The notes beneath the pieces were generated by a model, which did no database searches, was not told the origin of the DNA, and saw only the letters and a program-made list of their open reading frames with translations. This document shows positions 46,111-54,967 of a DNA stretch of 64,000 nt, piece after piece (positions within the stretch are counted from its first letter, which is position 1; each line of letters opens with the position of its first letter). The stretch is from Chthoniobacteraceae bacterium (GTDB taxonomy: Bacteria > Verrucomicrobiota > Verrucomicrobiia > Chthoniobacterales > Chthoniobacteraceae). The position numbers and the translations under genes are program-made. The DNA lies in NCBI GenBank assembly GCA_947449735.1, contig CANFTB010000023.1, positions 1 to 64,000 on the forward strand, in the 5' to 3' direction.

Positions 46111-46623
46111 ATGCCGCTGCTTCTTCTCAAAGAACTCCCTCGCTTTGAATGCCTCCTAGAGGCGGCACAACGCTACCCCGACCTCCACCCAGAGTCCACC
46201 GAGGCTTTCCTCCATCTGCTGCGCACCACGGACCTCGTCTTCGCAGCCGACAGCCGCCTCCTCTCCCAGCACCAGCTCAGCCCGGGACGCTTCACCGTCC
46301 TCATGCAGCTCAACAGGCACCCCGATCTGCCCGAGACCCCGGCAACCCTTGCCGATGCAGCAGGCGTAACCCGCGCCACCATGACCGGCCTCCTAGATAC
46401 CCTCGAAAAAGACGGCCTCGTCCGCCGCTCCCCCGCCCCCAGCGACCGCCGCCTCACCCTGATCCAGCTCACCGAGGCCGGCACAGCACTGATGAACCGG
46501 GTCATTCCAGAGTATTTTCGTAATGTTGCCGCTATGATGGCCCCCCTTTCCCCCGAAGAACGCGCCCAACTGGTTGGCCTTCTCCAAAAAATCGAGCGTA
46601 ACCTCCCCCCTTCAGTGGATTAA
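46111..46623 (+). CDS. MarR family transcriptional regulator
   Basis: A 170-aa winged-helix regulator. The start at 46111 gives MPLLLLKELPRFECLL. The DNA-binding region lies at about 75-125: TPATLADAAGVTRATMTGLL is the helix-turn-helix, and GLVRRSPAPSDRRLTLIQLT is the wing with the family's D-R-R. A C-terminal helix (PLSPEERAQLVGLLQKIE) serves dimerisation. It is 58 bp upstream of an RND-type efflux operon, so it is likely that operon's local repressor, released by a small toxic ligand. Confidence 0.92.
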   Translation: MPLLLLKELPRFECLLEAAQRYPDLHPESTEAFLHLLRTTDLVFAADSRLLSQHQLSPGRFTVLMQLNRHPDLPETPATLADAAGVTRATMTGLLDTLEKDGLVRRSPAPSDRRLTLIQLTEAGTALMNRVIPEYFRNVAAMMAPLSPEERAQLVGLLQKIERNLPPSVD

Positions 46624-46681
46624 GCCCGGAAAATGCAAGAGGCGCAACCCGCAATCCTGAATCTAACCCTCTCCAAAAATT

Positions 46682-47809
46682 ATGTGGAAACGAATGCTCC
46701 TGATGCTCTTCTGCGTCGCACTGGCCGTCGCAGGTATCGCCTACGCCAAGTTCCGGCAAGTCAAGGCCGCCATCGCCATGGGCAAATCCTTTGCCCCGCC
46801 CCCCGCCGCAGTCACCACTGCCGTCGTGGCTCCACAGACTTGGGAACCCTCCCTCCGGATCATCGGAACCTTGAAGGCGGTGCAAGGCGTCAGCATCAGC
46901 ACGGACCTCGCAGGCATCGTGGCAGAAATCGCGTTCGACTCAGGCAAACCCGTCCAAAAAGGAGATCTCCTCGTCCAGCTCGGCTCCGATCAGGAACGCG
47001 CACAGCTCGCAGCCGCCCAGGCTCGGCGCGACCTCGCGCGCCTCGACGCCCGTCGCAAACGCGATCTGCAGGCGCAAAACGCCGCATCCATCTCCGAACG
47101 CGACGCGTCCGATGCCGAACTCCGCAGGGCAGAAGCCGCCTGCGAGGAGGTCGAGGCCCTCCTAGCCAGAAAGCGCATCACCGCGCCTTTCACCGGAATC
47201 CTCGGGATCCGCCAGGTGAATCTGGGTCAATTTTTAAACCCCGGTGCGCCCATCGCCACCATGCACTCCCTCGATCCGATCCATGTCCAATTCAACCTCC
47301 CCCAGCAGCAACTGTCATTTGCAGCCAACGGGAGACCGCTCAAGGTCTTCACCGAAGACCACCCTGAACTGGGCCGTGACGGCGCGATCACAGCCTCAGA
47401 CTCTCAAGTCAACGAGAACTCCCGCTCAATCACCATCGAAGGCACCCTGCCGAACAAAGACCACGCGCTGCGTCCGGGCATGTTCGTGAATGTCGAGCTG
47501 CCCCTCCCAAAAGAACAGGACGTTCTGGTCGTGCCAGCCTCGGCCATCAGTTACGCACCCTACGGCGATTCTGTCTTCGTCGTAAAGGACGGCACCGCTC
47601 CCGACGGCAAGCCAAACAAAATCGCCTCCCAGCAGTTCGTGAAACTGGGGCAAAACCGGGGGGACCAAATCCGCGTCCTCAGCGGCCTGGCGCCCGGCGA
47701 CGAAGTCGTCACCTCGGGAGTATTCAAGCTGAGGCCCGGAGCCCCAGTCCAGGTGAACAACCAAGTGCAGCCCCCCAGTGAAGCAGCTCCGAAGCCCCCC
47801 AACAGCTGA
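46682..47809 (+). CDS. RND efflux periplasmic adaptor (HlyD/AcrA family)
   Basis: A 375-aa membrane-fusion protein linking the inner-membrane pump to an outer-membrane channel. The N-terminal hydrophobic helix (about 5-22) serves as anchor or signal. The lipoyl half GIVAEIAFDSGKPVQKGD is followed by a short coiled coil (about 105-160), the second lipoyl half ITAPFTGILGIRQVNLGQF, then a beta-barrel domain (LRPGMFVNVELPL) and the membrane-proximal domain. No outer-membrane channel gene is nearby, so TolC must be encoded elsewhere. The C-terminal tail is Pro-rich. Confidence 0.92.
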   Translation: MWKRMLLMLFCVALAVAGIAYAKFRQVKAAIAMGKSFAPPPAAVTTAVVAPQTWEPSLRIIGTLKAVQGVSISTDLAGIVAEIAFDSGKPVQKGDLLVQLGSDQERAQLAAAQARRDLARLDARRKRDLQAQNAASISERDASDAELRRAEAACEEVEALLARKRITAPFTGILGIRQVNLGQFLNPGAPIATMHSLDPIHVQFNLPQQQLSFAANGRPLKVFTEDHPELGRDGAITASDSQVNENSRSITIEGTLPNKDHALRPGMFVNVELPLPKEQDVLVVPASAISYAPYGDSVFVVKDGTAPDGKPNKIASQQFVKLGQNRGDQIRVLSGLAPGDEVVTSGVFKLRPGAPVQVNNQVQPPSEAAPKPPNS

Positions 47810-47888
47810 TTCCTTTTTCACACTTCAGAATCCCGGGAAAACACCGCGCTAAAAACCTTTTCCACCCGCGTCCTCTTTTTCATTCCCT

Positions 47889-50800
47889 GTGAGCTTCACC
47901 GACCTTTTCATCCGGCGTCCAGTCGTCGCGACCGTCGTCAGCCTGATTTTACTTCTGGCCGGCATTCAGGCGTATTTCACCCTCAACGTCCGCCAGTTTC
48001 CTCGCAGCGACATTGCGGTCATCAACATCAAGACGCGCTACGTCGGCGCCAACCCCGACCTCGTGCGCGGCTTCGTGACCACGCCCCTGGAACGCACCAT
48101 CGCGAGTGCCGACGGCATCGACTACATCGAGAGCCAAAGCGCCCAGTCGCTCAGCATCATCACAGCCCATCTCAAGCTCAACTTCGACACCAACGCAGCA
48201 CTCACGCAGGTGCAGGCTAAAATCGCCCAGATCCGCAACGAGCTTCCTCCCGAAGCCGAGTCGCCGTCCATCGAGCTCACCACTTCCGACAGCCAATTCG
48301 CCCTCATGTACATCTCCTTTTACTCGGAGAGCATGGAGTCGAATCAAATCACAGACTACCTCACTCGAGCCGTCCAACCGCGCATCACAGCCATCAACGG
48401 CGTGCAGAAGGCCGACATCCTGGGAGCCCGCACCTTTGCCATGCGCATCTGGCTCAAGCCCGACCGCATGGCGGCCCTCAACCTCACCCCGGCAGAGGTA
48501 CGCAACGCCCTCTCCTCCAACAACTACCTTTCGACACTAGGCGGCACAAAAGGCACCCTCATCACAGTCAACCTCGTCGCCAACACCAACCTCAAATCCG
48601 TTGCGGAATTCCAGAACCTCGTGCTCCGCGAACGCGACGGCTCCATCATCCGCCTCGGCGACGTTGCAGACGTCGTGCTCGGCGCTGAAAACTACGACAC
48701 CGACGTCCGCTTCTCCGGTCAGAAAGCGATCTTCATGGGCGTCTGGGTCCTGCCCACCTCGAACAGCCTCGACGTCATCAAAGCCGTGCGCGACGAGATC
48801 CCGCAAATCGAGAAGCAGCTTCCGACGGGCATGAAAGTCCATCTCTCCTACGACGCAACGGGCTACATCCGGGACGCGCTCCACGAGGTGCTCCGCACGC
48901 TCGCTGAAACCCTCCTCATCGTCATCTGCGTCATCTTTCTCTTCCTCGGAAACTGGCGCTCCATTCTCGTCCCTGTGGTGGCCATTCCGCTATCGCTCGC
49001 GGGCGCGCTCTTCCTCATCCAGACGCTGGGCTTTACGCTCAACCTGCTCACACTGCTCGCCATCGTGCTCTCCGTCGGCCTTGTCGTCGATGACGCCATC
49101 GTCGTTGTGGAGAACGTCGACAGGCATCTTCAGGAAGGGCTTTCCCCGTTTGAAAGCGCCATCAAGGCAGCGCGCGAACTTGTGGGTCCGCTCATCGCGA
49201 TGACCATCACACTCGCCGCCGTCTACGCGCCCATCGGCCTGCAAGGGGGCCTCACGGGAACCCTGTTCAAGGAGTTTGCCTTCACACTCGCAGGAGCAGT
49301 CGTTGTCTCAGGCGTCGTAGCGCTGACGCTTTCCCCGATGATGTCCTCAAAGCTTTTACGCGCCGAGGATTCGCACCGGGGATTCGGAGGCTGGGTCAAC
49401 AGGACCTTCGACTCCATTCGCAGCGTCTACAAACGGATGCTCACAGCCACTTTGCGCTGGCGCCCGGTGACCCTGACGCTCGCCGTCATCATCATGCTTT
49501 TGGGCGTTCCATTCTACATGCTTTCGATGAAGGAACTCGCTCCGAAAGAAGACCAGGGCGTCATCCTGGGCGTCATTCAAGCCTCCCCCAACTCCACCAT
49601 CGACCAGACCTCGCTCTACACCTCCCTCGTGAACGATGTGTATTTCTCGATGCCGGAAACCGCCACGAGCTTTCAGATCACCGAAGCCTTCGGAGGCTTT
49701 TCAGGACTCGTCACCAAACCCTGGAGCCAGCGCCAGCGTTCCACCGAACAAATGGTGGGCGAGGTCTTCGGCAAGACGGCGCGCATTCCGGGAGTACGCG
49801 TGATCGCCTTCACCCCCGCGCCGCTTCCGGGAGGAGGCAACTACCCCGTGGAGTTTGTGATCGCCTCAACCGCCGAACCCCGCGAACTTCTCGAGTTTGC
49901 AAACGCACTCGTGGCCAAGGCCTTCCAAAGCGGACTATTCGTCTTCGCAGACACCGACCTGAAGTTCGACTTTCCCCAGACCGAGGTGGTATTCAACCGC
50001 GACAAAGTAGCCTCGATGGGACTCGATCTCTCCCAGGTCGGCTCCGATCTCAGCACATTTCTCGGCGGCGGATACGTCAACCGCTTCTCGATCGAGGGGC
50101 GCTCCTACAAGGTCATCCCGCAACTCCAGCGCACCAGCCGCCTCAACCCGGACCAGCTCTCCGACCTCTACGTGAGCGGCCCCGGCCACAAGCTTGTTCA
50201 GCTCTCCACTTTTGCGACGCTGCGCAACACGACGGAACCCCGCACGCTGAACCGCTTTCAGCAGCTCAACAGCGCGCGCATCCAGGGCGTCATCCCTCCC
50301 AACATCACGCTCGATCAGGCGCTCAAAGCGCTCGAAACCGAGGCCGCAAAAATCCTGCCAAAGGGCTACTCCATCGACTACGCAGGCGAAGGCCGCCAGC
50401 TCCGAGTCGAAGGCAACAAGCTGCTGCTAACGCTCGCATTTTCAGCAGTCCTCATCTTCTTGGTCCTCGCTGCGCAGTTCGAAAGCTTCCGCGACCCGCT
50501 CGTCATTCTCGCCGGGTCCGTCCCTCTCGCACTCTCCGGTTCGCTGCTCTTCTCGTTCCTCGGGTATACAACGCTCAACATTTACAGTCAGGTAGGACTC
50601 ATCACTCTCGTCGGCCTCGTGTCCAAAAACGGCATTCTGATTGTCGAGTTTGCCAATACTCTGCGAAGCGAAGGCATCCCCCAACTGCAGGCCGTCATCG
50701 ATGCCTCAGCCACGCGTCTGAGGCCCATTTTGATGACCTCCGTCGCAACCGTCTGCGGCCACTTTCCGCTCGTCATCGCCAAGGGCCCCGGAGCCGGCGC

Positions 50801-50924
50801 CCGCAACAGCATCGGAATCGTGCTGGTCACAGGCATGATCATCGGCACCGTCCTCACCCTCTTTGTGGTCCCCGCCGTGTACATGGCGATCTCTCGAAAA
50901 ACCGCGCCGCCCAGGCACTCCTGA
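47889..50924 (+). CDS. RND multidrug efflux transporter (HAE1 family)
   Basis: A 1011-aa proton-driven drug exporter of the AcrB/MexF/MdtB type. It starts with GTG at 47889 (SFTDLFIRRPVVATVVSLIL), the conserved first helix. TM4 carries the proton-relay aspartates D401-D402 in GLVVDDAIVVVEN. The large periplasmic loops follow helices 1 and 7 (HLKLNFDTNAALTQVQ; KEDQGVILGVIQASPNS). The second half repeats the fold, with LVGLVSKNGILIVEFAN in TM10. It is somewhat shorter than AcrB (1049) but complete. It forms an operon with the upstream adaptor (79-bp gap) and MarR regulator. Confidence 0.95.
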   Translation: MSFTDLFIRRPVVATVVSLILLLAGIQAYFTLNVRQFPRSDIAVINIKTRYVGANPDLVRGFVTTPLERTIASADGIDYIESQSAQSLSIITAHLKLNFDTNAALTQVQAKIAQIRNELPPEAESPSIELTTSDSQFALMYISFYSESMESNQITDYLTRAVQPRITAINGVQKADILGARTFAMRIWLKPDRMAALNLTPAEVRNALSSNNYLSTLGGTKGTLITVNLVANTNLKSVAEFQNLVLRERDGSIIRLGDVADVVLGAENYDTDVRFSGQKAIFMGVWVLPTSNSLDVIKAVRDEIPQIEKQLPTGMKVHLSYDATGYIRDALHEVLRTLAETLLIVICVIFLFLGNWRSILVPVVAIPLSLAGALFLIQTLGFTLNLLTLLAIVLSVGLVVDDAIVVVENVDRHLQEGLSPFESAIKAARELVGPLIAMTITLAAVYAPIGLQGGLTGTLFKEFAFTLAGAVVVSGVVALTLSPMMSSKLLRAEDSHRGFGGWVNRTFDSIRSVYKRMLTATLRWRPVTLTLAVIIMLLGVPFYMLSMKELAPKEDQGVILGVIQASPNSTIDQTSLYTSLVNDVYFSMPETATSFQITEAFGGFSGLVTKPWSQRQRSTEQMVGEVFGKTARIPGVRVIAFTPAPLPGGGNYPVEFVIASTAEPRELLEFANALVAKAFQSGLFVFADTDLKFDFPQTEVVFNRDKVASMGLDLSQVGSDLSTFLGGGYVNRFSIEGRSYKVIPQLQRTSRLNPDQLSDLYVSGPGHKLVQLSTFATLRNTTEPRTLNRFQQLNSARIQGVIPPNITLDQALKALETEAAKILPKGYSIDYAGEGRQLRVEGNKLLLTLAFSAVLIFLVLAAQFESFRDPLVILAGSVPLALSGSLLFSFLGYTTLNIYSQVGLITLVGLVSKNGILIVEFANTLRSEGIPQLQAVIDASATRLRPILMTSVATVCGHFPLVIAKGPGAGARNSIGIVLVTGMIIGTVLTLFVVPAVYMAISRKTAPPRHS

Positions 50925-50997
50925 CGCTCGTCGATATCGCCATCATTGACAGGACCGGACTAGTCGCCCGTCTTATGCTTCGCAGAATTTTAATCAA

Positions 50998-51807
50998 GTG
51001 AAGGCTACCGTCCGAACCCTCCTCCATGTTCGCGCACGACTCCTCATTCTAGCTGTTCTCCCCTGCCTTTCCGCCTGCGAAAAGTCTCCGGTTCCCGAAT
51101 CCAGGCCCGCACTCACCGTGTATTGTGCCGCTGGATTGCGAAAGCCGCTGGAGGCTGCCGCGCAGGCTTTTCAAAAAGACCAAGGCATCGAGGTGCTTTT
51201 TCAATTTGGAGGAACAGGAACGCTGCTCAGCCAGATCCGCGTTGCTCAAAAAGGCGACCTTCTGATTGCGGCCGATGAAGACTCTGTCGCTAACGCGAGG
51301 AATGCCGCCCTCGTTCGCGAAGTCATTCCCTTTGCAACTCAAACCCCCGTGCTCGGCGTGAAAGCGGGAAATCCCAAAAACATCTTCTTGTTCCAGGATT
51401 TGATGCGGGACGATCTCAAGGTGGCTCTCGCCAACCCCGAAACCGCGAGCATCGGAAAAAGCGTTAGGGCAGCCGCCGGGACCGAATGGGAGAAGCTCGC
51501 AGCCAAGGTCACTGTGATGAAGCCAACCGTAATGGAAATTGCGGCGGACCTTTCGCTCGGGGCCGTCGACACCGCAGTCATCTGGGGTGCATTGATATCG
51601 CAGTTTAAAGGCATCGAAGCGGTCCATACGCCGGAACTCGACGCCCGGCCCGAAAGAGCCAGCACAGCCGTGCTACAGTGTTCAAAACAAACACACGCTG
51701 CACTGAGATTTGCGCGGTATCTCGCCGCGCCTGATGCAGGAGGCAAAGCAATCACCGCGGCGGGATTCCAGCACCTGCCGGGCGACCTCTGGAGTCCGAA
51801 ACCCTAG
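50998..51807 (+). CDS. modA: Molybdate-type ABC substrate-binding lipoprotein
   Basis: A 269-aa periplasmic binding protein. It starts at GTG 50998 and has a lipobox LSAC with Cys27, so it is a lipoprotein. The mature N-terminus LTVYCAAGLRKPLEAAAQAF and FQFGGTGTLLSQI match the ModA/WtpA class, in which Ser/Gly main-chain and side-chain groups bind molybdate or tungstate. DLSLGAVDTAVIWGA is in the hinge region. It is the first gene of the transporter operon and ends directly against the ATG of a 55-aa ORF. Confidence 0.85.
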   Translation: MKATVRTLLHVRARLLILAVLPCLSACEKSPVPESRPALTVYCAAGLRKPLEAAAQAFQKDQGIEVLFQFGGTGTLLSQIRVAQKGDLLIAADEDSVANARNAALVREVIPFATQTPVLGVKAGNPKNIFLFQDLMRDDLKVALANPETASIGKSVRAAAGTEWEKLAAKVTVMKPTVMEIAADLSLGAVDTAVIWGALISQFKGIEAVHTPELDARPERASTAVLQCSKQTHAALRFARYLAAPDAGGKAITAAGFQHLPGDLWSPKP

Positions 51808-51975
51808 ATGCTTCTCTACAGCGCAAGCGTCAACCGCCCCGCCAGCGAAACCTTGCTGGGCCGTTTCGCCACCCACCGGCAGGAGTTTGAAAAGGCAGGA
51901 TTCCACTGGCGCGGCGACGAGGCCCCGGTTTCAAGCAAATCCATTGAAGTGCCGGCCTGGTTGAAAGAGAAATGA
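51808..51975 (+). CDS. 55-aa ORF between modA and modB
   Basis: This ORF begins at an ATG directly after the modA stop (TAG then ATG, no gap). It ends at 51975, four bases before the GTG start of modB. It encodes a 55-aa soluble, charged peptide: MLLYSASVNRPASETLL, then GRFATHRQEFEKAGFHWRGD and a Lys-rich end (WLKEK). I do not recognise it. Exact packing between two operon genes supports it as a real small gene. A short conserved accessory protein or a fragment of something longer are both possible. Confidence 0.55.
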   Translation: MLLYSASVNRPASETLLGRFATHRQEFEKAGFHWRGDEAPVSSKSIEVPAWLKEK

Positions 51976-51979
51976 ACCG

Positions 51980-52762
51980 GTGAATTCCCCCGGCGTTTCC
52001 AAGTTCTGGCTCCTGCTCGCCCTGACCACGGGCGCGTACGCGCTTTTTCTGCTCGCGATGCTGGCCGCGACCGCCACCTACAGCTCGCCCCACGACCTTC
52101 TGAAAGCCCTCCAATCGAGAGAGATCCAGCACTCCATCCAGCTGAGCCTTCTCACCTGCTCAATCACGGCAGCCCTTTCCCTGCTCATCGCCGTTCCCGC
52201 GGGATTTCTTCTCGCCCGGTCGCACTTTCCCGGAAAGCTATGGCTAGAGGCCGTCCTCGATATCCCCATCGTCCTGCCCCCGATGGTCATCGGCCTCTGT
52301 CTCCTGATCTTATTCCAAACAGCAGCGGGGAGGCTCATCGAAAGAGCGATCCCCCTCACCTACACGATCTCGGGCGTCGTGCTCGCGCAGCTTGTCATCG
52401 GCGCTGCGTACGCCATACGAACCATGCGCGGGACCTTCGACCATATTTCCGAGCGCCCCGAAAACGTGGCGATGACCCTCGGCGCCTCGCGGGCCCGCGC
52501 AGTTTGGCTCGTTACGCTACCCTCGGCACGGCGCGGCATCTTCGCCGCCGCCAGCGTCGCGTGGGCGCGCAGTCTGGGCGAGTTCGGTCCCATTCTGGTG
52601 TTTGCCGGAGCGACCCGAATGAAAACCGAAGTCCTCCCCACGACCGTCTGGCTCGAACTCAGCGTCGGCAACCTCGAGGCTGCGGTCGCCGTCAGCCTCC
52701 TCATGGTGGCCTTCGCGATGCTAGTCCTAGTCGCCGTCCGAAAAGCGGGCGAACGCGTTTGA
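51980..52762 (+). CDS. modB: Molybdate-type ABC permease
   Basis: A 260-aa inner-membrane permease with five to six hydrophobic segments. It starts with GTG at 51980. The LLIAVPAGFLLARSHFPGK segment and the DIPIVLPPMVIGLCLLILF helix are typical of ModB. The cytoplasmic EAA loop lies in ENVAMTLGASRARAVWLVTLP, where it contacts the ATPase, and ARSLGEFGPILVFAGATR is a ModB hallmark. It works with modA and the downstream ATPase. The gap to modC is 15 bp. Confidence 0.9.
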   Translation: MNSPGVSKFWLLLALTTGAYALFLLAMLAATATYSSPHDLLKALQSREIQHSIQLSLLTCSITAALSLLIAVPAGFLLARSHFPGKLWLEAVLDIPIVLPPMVIGLCLLILFQTAAGRLIERAIPLTYTISGVVLAQLVIGAAYAIRTMRGTFDHISERPENVAMTLGASRARAVWLVTLPSARRGIFAAASVAWARSLGEFGPILVFAGATRMKTEVLPTTVWLELSVGNLEAAVAVSLLMVAFAMLVLVAVRKAGERV

Positions 52763-52777
52763 ACTCGGCCCGATCCC

Positions 52778-53428
52778 ATGATCCGCTTTGAAGACATCTC
52801 CTGGCGTTCAGCCACCTTCCAACTCGAAGGAGTGAACCTCGACGTGCCTCAGGGTTGTTACGGCGTCCTGATGGGCCCCACTGGCTGCGGCAAAACCACA
52901 CTAGCCGAAATCCTCTGCGGCCTCCGCTCCCCGTCCGCCGGACGCGTCTTCTGCGCAAACACCGAAATCACCCACCTCCCGCCAGGCAGGCGCGGCATCG
53001 GCTATGTCCCTCAGGACGGCGCGCTCTTTCCAACCATGTCCGTGCAGGAAAACCTCGCGTTCGCGCTCCGCCTGCAGGGCCTCCCGCAAGCGGAACGCGC
53101 GAAAGCCGTTGCTCCGCTCGCCGAACAACTGGGCATCTCGCACCTCCTTCAACGCATGCCGGAGCACCTGTCCGGCGGGGAGCGCCAGAGGGTCGCCCTA
53201 GGCCGCGCCCTCGCGTCAAGACCCGCCGCACTCGTGTTGGACGAACCCCTCTCGGCGCTCGACGAACCGACCCGCGACGCCCTTATCCTAATCCTCCGGG
53301 ACATTCAAAGAAACCTTCGACTGACCATGCTTCACATCACCCATCACAAGCACGAAGCGGCAAGTCTTGCACAACGTCTTTTCCGATTCGAAAATGGGCT
53401 CCTGACCGAATCCCCCCTGCCCCAATGA
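52778..53428 (+). CDS. modC: Molybdate-type ABC ATPase, no C-terminal MOP domain
   Basis: A 216-aa ATP-binding subunit with Walker A GPTGCGKT (33-40), Q-loop Q79, signature LSGGERQRV (131-139), Walker B ALVLDEP (about 151-157) and a switch His near H187. Usual ModC proteins (about 350 aa) have a C-terminal MOP/TOBE molybdate-sensing domain that mediates trans-inhibition. This one ends straight after the ATPase core, so that feedback is probably lacking. Its stop overlaps the next start (ATGA). Confidence 0.85.
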   Translation: MIRFEDISWRSATFQLEGVNLDVPQGCYGVLMGPTGCGKTTLAEILCGLRSPSAGRVFCANTEITHLPPGRRGIGYVPQDGALFPTMSVQENLAFALRLQGLPQAERAKAVAPLAEQLGISHLLQRMPEHLSGGERQRVALGRALASRPAALVLDEPLSALDEPTRDALILILRDIQRNLRLTMLHITHHKHEAASLAQRLFRFENGLLTESPLPQ

Positions 53429-53754
53429 CCGAAACAACCCTCACCCCCGAGGAGCGATCCATCTACCAGTGGCAGATGGATCTGGAAGGCTTTGGAGAAT
53501 CCTGGCAGCGGCGACTGAAAGCGGCGTCCCTGCTCGTTTCACAAGTCGTAGGCATGTGCTGTATTGCCGCCGCCGAAACTGTGAAATGGATCGACTGCAC
53601 CGGCTCCCGTCTCGCGGGTGTGCTTCTCACTATGGACCTCGCCTCCATGAAAATCCGCCTTCGCAGCGACTGCCCGGTCTGCTCATGCTTCGGAGCCGCA
53701 TTCCCGAATGTCGCAGTGTCTTTCGCATCCATCAGCCCCCTGCCCGCGAAATGA
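53425..53754 (+). pseudogene. MoeB/ThiF-like gene with internal in-frame deletion
   Basis: A 109-aa frame matches both ends of the MoeB/ThiF/HesA family but lacks the middle. Residues 1-39 (EERSIYQWQMDLEGFGESW...LKAASLLVS) correspond to the N-terminal helix and first strand, just before the GxGGLG nucleotide loop. At residue 40 the text jumps to VVGMCCIAAAETVKWIDC, the family's C-terminal segment, ending CPVCSC. About 140 residues are missing compared with MoeB (249 aa), including the ATP loop, the catalytic Asp and the first CxxC of the zinc site. It cannot be a normal adenylyltransferase. Its frame and ATGA overlaps on both sides are preserved, so it could be a fresh deletion, a retained small protein or an assembly error. 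Confidence 0.6.
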
Positions 53755-54845
53755 ATACCCCGCTCACATGCAAGCGCGGCGCGGAGCTTCGGGCCGTCAC
53801 GATTCGGACGGTCCTGAGCGTGGCGCTTCTGCAATCCGCCAGCCTCACCCGCGCAGCCCAGTCGGATGATCCCGTGGATCTCGCCACTGCAAAGGCGGCC
53901 GCATTTTTAGTCGGCATTCAGGATCCGCGCGGAGCGATTTCTGAAAACGGAACGCACGAAACCGCGATGACCGCGCTCTCCTCGCTCGCACTGGCCGCCA
54001 TCGGAAACCTGCCGGGCGATCCCACCCCAAACGGCGCCTCGTTACGCAAGGCGGTTTCATTTTTGCTGAACCCCGACAGGCAAGACGCGGAAGGCTACTT
54101 TGGCGGACGCGATTCCTCCCGCATGTACGGCCACGGGATCACCACCCTGACCCTCTGCGAACTGCTCGGGTCGGGCGCTGACAAGGCCCAGGACAAGGCG
54201 CTGCGCACCGCTTGCGAAAAGGCCGTCTCGCTCATCCTCCGCGCGCAGGCGGTGTCAAAACGAAAGGGCAACGAGGGAGGCTGGCGCTACACCCCTGCCG
54301 CCACCGACGCGGACCTTTCCGTCTCCATCTGGCAGCTCATGGCGTTGAGATCGGCAAAAAACGCGGGACTTCAGGTCCCCTCCGAATCCATCGACGCCGC
54401 GGTGGACTACATCCGCAACCTCCATTTTCAAGCACCCCCGCTGTCATCCTCTCCCACGGGATTCCGGTACAGTCCGACCACCGCTCCTGTCTGGTCCACT
54501 TGTGCGGAGGGACTTCTGGCGCTCCAGGTGTGCGGACGCTACGAGGCTCCCGAAGTCCTCTCCACCGCCGACTGGCTGCTCAAGTCCCCCCCGGATCCCT
54601 CAAAGGCCAAAGACATCTGGTTCTATTACGGAACCTACTACTATGCGCAGGGAATGTACCAGCGGGGCGGTCTTCACGCCGACGAATCCTTCCGCTCCGT
54701 CAACGCCGCACTCCTTCCGCTCCAGAAGCCGGACGGTTCGTGGAAATCCGTTTCCGACAAGGAAAAGGACCGCGTCTACTGCACCGCCATGGCCGTGCTG
54801 AGCCTGAGTGTAAAATACCACTACCTGCCTATTTACCAGCGATAG
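53751..54845 (+). CDS. Secreted prenyltransferase/squalene-oxidase-repeat protein
   Basis: A 364-aa protein with an N-terminal signal-like region (about 15-36, RTVLSVALLQSASLTRA). The rest is alpha-alpha toroid-type repeats resembling the prenyltransferase/squalene oxidase family: FLVGIQDPRGAISENG, TALSSLALAAIG, GGWRYTPAATDADLSVSIWQLMALRS, then LLPLQKPDGSWKS. No catalytic DxDD cyclase motif is visible, so it is unlikely to be a terpene cyclase. PVC bacteria have many such exported proteins of unknown role. It begins inside the stop of the preceding remnant (ATGA), so it is in the molybdate transporter operon. Confidence 0.75.
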   Translation: MNTPLTCKRGAELRAVTIRTVLSVALLQSASLTRAAQSDDPVDLATAKAAAFLVGIQDPRGAISENGTHETAMTALSSLALAAIGNLPGDPTPNGASLRKAVSFLLNPDRQDAEGYFGGRDSSRMYGHGITTLTLCELLGSGADKAQDKALRTACEKAVSLILRAQAVSKRKGNEGGWRYTPAATDADLSVSIWQLMALRSAKNAGLQVPSESIDAAVDYIRNLHFQAPPLSSSPTGFRYSPTTAPVWSTCAEGLLALQVCGRYEAPEVLSTADWLLKSPPDPSKAKDIWFYYGTYYYAQGMYQRGGLHADESFRSVNAALLPLQKPDGSWKSVSDKEKDRVYCTAMAVLSLSVKYHYLPIYQR

Positions 54846-54882
54846 GCCCCAGTCAAAACGCAACCCTTGCAATAGAGAGAGA

Positions 54883-54908
54883 GGCGTAGCCCCCAAGGAA
54901 GCTACGCC
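54883..54908. terminator. hairpin between convergent genes
   Basis: GGCGTAGC (54883-54890) and GCTACGCC (54901-54908) form a perfect 8-bp stem with a 10-nt loop in the 122-bp gap between converging genes. No strong T run follows on either strand, so it may be a weak bidirectional terminator. Confidence 0.45.
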
Positions 54909-54967
54909 CCAAAATCTGCCGCGTGCAGACCAATGGTCCCCACAGCGGCTCAATCGAACGCCAGATA

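Noticed and set aside
47889-50924. Heavy-metal (CusA-type) efflux pump
   Set aside because: The TM4 motif GLVVDDAIVVVEN and the N-terminus match the drug-exporting HAE1 group rather than the metal group.
50946-50979. TTGACA with TATGCT upstream of modA as a promoter
   Set aside because: The spacer is 22 bp, too long for a sigma-70 promoter, and no alternative -10 fits at 16-18 bp.
53751-54845. Squalene-hopene cyclase
   Set aside because: There is no DxDD acid motif, the length is about half, and there is a signal peptide, so only the repeat fold is shared.
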